From: Bryobacterales bacterium
GTDB lineage: Bacteria > Acidobacteriota > Terriglobia > Bryobacterales > Bryobacteraceae
Direction: 5' to 3'
NCBI GenBank assembly: GCA_009697495.1
Contig: SHUN01000093.1
Span: forward strand, 1-8,809
Length of the DNA stretch: 8,809 bases
The notes beneath the pieces were generated by a model that did no database searches, had not been told where the DNA came from, and saw nothing but the letters and a program-made list of their open reading frames with translations. Position 1 is the stretch's first letter, and each line of letters opens with the position of its first letter. The position numbers and the translations under genes are program-made. Shown piece by piece: positions 6,837-8,809 of the stretch.

Positions 6837-8486
6837 ATGCGCATCGCCCTCGGCCAGATCAACACCACCGTTGGCGATCTCTCCGGTAACGCCGCTCTCA
6901 TGCTCCGCGCCGCCCGCCGCGCCGCCGAAGCCGATGCCGATGTTGTCGTCTTTCCCGAACTCTCGCTCCTCGGCTATCCGCCCCAGGATCTTTTGGACCG
7001 TCCCGCCCTCCTCGACCAAGCCCAACTGGAAATCCAGAAACTCGCCGCCGCCGCCGCCCCTCTCAAAATCTCCATCATCTGCGGTACCGCCGAACCCGTT
7101 GACGCCCTGGAAGGCAAGCGCATCTGGAACAACGCCGTCGTCCTCCGAAACGGCAAAATCCATTTCCGGCAGTCCAAAATGCTGCTGCCCAACTACGACG
7201 TCTTCGACGAGCAGCGCTACTTCCGCTCGGCCGAAAAACAAGACCTTCTCCAACTGGGCGCGAACGCCGTCGCCCTCACCATCTGCGAAGACGCCTGGAA
7301 CGACAAAAACTTCTGGGACAAACGCCTCTACGCGCGTGACCCGGTCGACGAACTTGCCAAACAAGGCGCGCGCGTCCTCATCAGCATCAACGCCTCGCCC
7401 TACCACATGGGCAAGCGCGAACAGCGCCGCCAGATCTTCGCCAATATCGCCCGCCGCCACGGCATCCCGGTCGTTTACGTCAATCAGGTCGGCGGCAACG
7501 ATCAACTCGTTTTCGATGGTTCCAGCTTCGCCATGGACGCAACCGGCAAGGTCATCGCCCAAGCCGCCAGCTTCGCCGAAGATCTGGTCATTGCCGATAT
7601 CAACACCAACAAAGGCGATCTTCACGCCACCCACCCGATCGAAAACGACGCCACGTACGAAGCCCTCGTCCTGGGAACAAAAGACTACATCCGCAAATGC
7701 GGTTTCTCGAAAGCGGTGATCGGCCTCAGCGGCGGCATCGATAGCTCCCTGGTCGCCTGCATCGCCGTCGAAGCCCTCGGTCGCGAAAACGTCACAGGTA
7801 TTGGCATGCCCGGCCCATACTCGAGCGATCACAGCGTCACCGATGCCCGCGCCATGGCCGACAAGCTCAACATCGGATTCGAAATCGTCTCGATCAACAA
7901 AGGCTGCGAAGCCGCCGGCGATGCCCTCGCCACCCTCTTCGCCGGCACGAACAGCGGCGTCGCCGAAGAGAACCTGCAGTCCCGCCTCCGCGGCCTCACC
8001 CTGATGGCCTTCTCCAACAAGTTCAACGCCCTCGTCCTCACCACCGGCAACAAGAGCGAAATCGCCGTCGGCTACTGCACCCTCTACGGCGACATGTGCG
8101 GCGGCCTCGCCGTCATCTCCGACGTTCCCAAAACGCTGGTCTACGAACTCTGCCGCGTCGCCAACCAGCGGCTCAACAACGCCATCCCCGAATCGGTTTT
8201 CACCAAACCCCCCAGCGCCGAACTCCGCCCCGATCAGAAGGACTCCGATTCCCTCCCCGAATACGAAATCCTCGATCCCCTCTTGAAGGCCTACGTCGAA
8301 GACTTCCTCCCGCCCGCCGTTATCGCCGAACGCCAAAACCTCCCCCTCGCCCTGGTCCGCGACATCGTCTCCAAAGTGGATCGCAACGAATATAAACGCC
8401 AACAAGCGGCACCCGGCCTCAAGGTCACCTCTAAGGCCTTCGGCATGGGCCGCCGCTATCCCATCGCGCAAAGGTATCGAGAATGA
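6837..8486 (+). CDS. nadE: Glutamine-dependent NAD+ synthetase
   Basis: A complete 549-residue protein, normal length for the two-domain form. It catalyses the last step of NAD+ synthesis in the cytoplasm: deamido-NAD+ + ATP + glutamine to NAD+ + AMP + PPi + glutamate. Residues 1-~260 are a nitrilase-type glutaminase with the Glu-Lys-Cys triad visible: E41 (V-F-P-E-L-S-L-L-G-Y-P-P), K114 (R-Q-S-K-M-L-L-P-N-Y) and C150 (T-I-C-E-D-A-W). Residues ~265-549 are the ATP-pyrophosphatase-type synthetase with the P-loop S298-G-G-I-D-S-S, followed by the family segments G-I-G-M-P-G-P-Y-S-S, T-T-G-N-K-S-E and Y-C-T-L-Y-G-D-M. Ammonia made by the first domain is channelled to the second in this family. 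The start has no ribosome binding site but matches the family N-terminus (MRIALGQIN). Codons end in C to an unusual degree. The stop overlaps the next gene's ATG. Confidence 0.97.
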   Translation: MRIALGQINTTVGDLSGNAALMLRAARRAAEADADVVVFPELSLLGYPPQDLLDRPALLDQAQLEIQKLAAAAAPLKISIICGTAEPVDALEGKRIWNNAVVLRNGKIHFRQSKMLLPNYDVFDEQRYFRSAEKQDLLQLGANAVALTICEDAWNDKNFWDKRLYARDPVDELAKQGARVLISINASPYHMGKREQRRQIFANIARRHGIPVVYVNQVGGNDQLVFDGSSFAMDATGKVIAQAASFAEDLVIADINTNKGDLHATHPIENDATYEALVLGTKDYIRKCGFSKAVIGLSGGIDSSLVACIAVEALGRENVTGIGMPGPYSSDHSVTDARAMADKLNIGFEIVSINKGCEAAGDALATLFAGTNSGVAEENLQSRLRGLTLMAFSNKFNALVLTTGNKSEIAVGYCTLYGDMCGGLAVISDVPKTLVYELCRVANQRLNNAIPESVFTKPPSAELRPDQKDSDSLPEYEILDPLLKAYVEDFLPPAVIAERQNLPLALVRDIVSKVDRNEYKRQQAAPGLKVTSKAFGMGRRYPIAQRYRE

Positions 8487-8809
8487 AAAAAATCCTCTGG
8501 GCCGCCGGACTCACCCTCCTCGCCGCCGCCGCCATGCTCTCCCAGCCTGAAGTTCGCGAAGTCGTCGGCGCCCTCTCCGACGGCCGTTTCTTCCTGCCAA
8601 CGGGTCAAATCGTCCAACCCGCCGGCCGCCAGCTCCCCCTCGACACCTTTCCCATGGCCGCCGTTCTCACGCCCAATAAGCGCCATCTCCTTGTCCTCCA
8701 CGGCGGTTACAACAAGCCCTCCGTCGCCGTCTTCGATCCCAAGACGATGACCGAACTCTCCCGCGTCCCCTTCGATGACGCCTGGCTCGGAATCGCCGTC
8801 CACCCCAAT
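8483..8809 (+). CDS. Exported YncE-like beta-propeller protein, 5' part only (possibly fused to a phosphatase domain)
   Basis: The gene starts with ATG overlapping the nadE stop (ATGA at 8483-8486) and runs off the right edge after 109 codons without a stop. AAGG at 8471-8474 lies 8 bases upstream. The N-terminus MKKILWAAGLTLLAAAAM is a typical signal peptide, so the product should be exported. After it come L-P-T-G-Q-I-V-Q-P-A-G, P-L-D-T-F-P-M-A-A-V-L-T-P-N, L-L-V-L-H-G-G-Y and V-A-V-F-D-P-K-T-M-T-E-L, ending in D-A-W-L-G-I-A-V-H-P-N. The repeated '(S/T)PN ... LLVL.GG ... V.V.D..T' pattern is that of YncE/YVTN propeller blades. I recall the 'G-x2-PAG-x-Q-x-PLDTFPM' opening from acidobacterial proteins annotated as YncE family / alkaline phosphatase family fusions, but any phosphatase part would lie beyond the window. 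The overlap suggests co-translation with nadE. Confidence 0.75.
   Translation, partial: MKKILWAAGLTLLAAAAMLSQPEVREVVGALSDGRFFLPTGQIVQPAGRQLPLDTFPMAAVLTPNKRHLLVLHGGYNKPSVAVFDPKTMTELSRVPFDDAWLGIAVHPN

Noticed and set aside
6678..8471. A 597-codon open frame on the minus strand opposite nadE
   Set aside because: It is the mirror of nadE's C-ending codons and gives a low-complexity Gly/Val/Asp/Glu/Ala-rich chain with no motif, while the plus strand encodes a full NAD+ synthetase with all catalytic residues.

Overview
The window looks like chromosomal DNA from an Acidobacteriota-type bacterium, plausibly of the Solibacter/Bryobacterales group. The basis is high GC, a very large TonB-dependent receptor of the 'carboxypeptidase-regulatory domain + plug + giant barrel' type that is heavily expanded in that phylum, and the start of a YncE-like beta-propeller of a kind I associate with the same group. 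This is recognition from memory, not a database result.

Layout. (1) Bases 1-2252, plus strand: the 3' part of a caspase-like (C14/metacaspase) protease gene, entering the window just before its catalytic Asp-Cys-Cys-His-Ser-Gly motif. Three bases after its stop codon starts a 582-residue HExxH zinc metallopeptidase of gluzincin type with no visible signal peptide. The two genes look like one translational unit and are the most interesting part of the window: a possible two-protease module. (2) Bases 2253-2727, the convergent gap: a hairpin across the metallopeptidase stop codon, a 12-bp palindrome, and on the minus strand a decayed, frame-broken remnant that resembles the N-terminal part of a DUF4434-type (TIM-barrel, glycosidase-like) protein. 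(3) Bases 2728-6399, minus strand: an Oar-like TonB-dependent outer-membrane receptor of 1223 residues, with signal peptide, start and ribosome binding site all recognisable. (4) Bases 6400-6836: the divergent intergenic region, with a perfect 18-bp tandem duplication next to the receptor's ribosome binding site and a TAAAAT box five bases before the nadE start. (5) Bases 6837-8486, plus strand: glutamine-dependent NAD+ synthetase (nadE), complete, with all three glutaminase catalytic residues and the SGGIDSS P-loop. (6) Bases 8483-8809, plus strand: the 5' end of an exported YncE-like beta-propeller protein, overlapping nadE by ATGA and cut by the window end.

How they fit together: nadE is housekeeping cofactor synthesis, coupled with an apparently unrelated exported protein. 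The receptor is for uptake or surface functions. The caspase/metallopeptidase pair is separated from the rest by convergent transcription and has a different codon style (many GCG/CTG codons against the strongly C-ending codons of nadE), so it may have a separate history. No RNA genes, CRISPR arrays or insertion sequences were seen.
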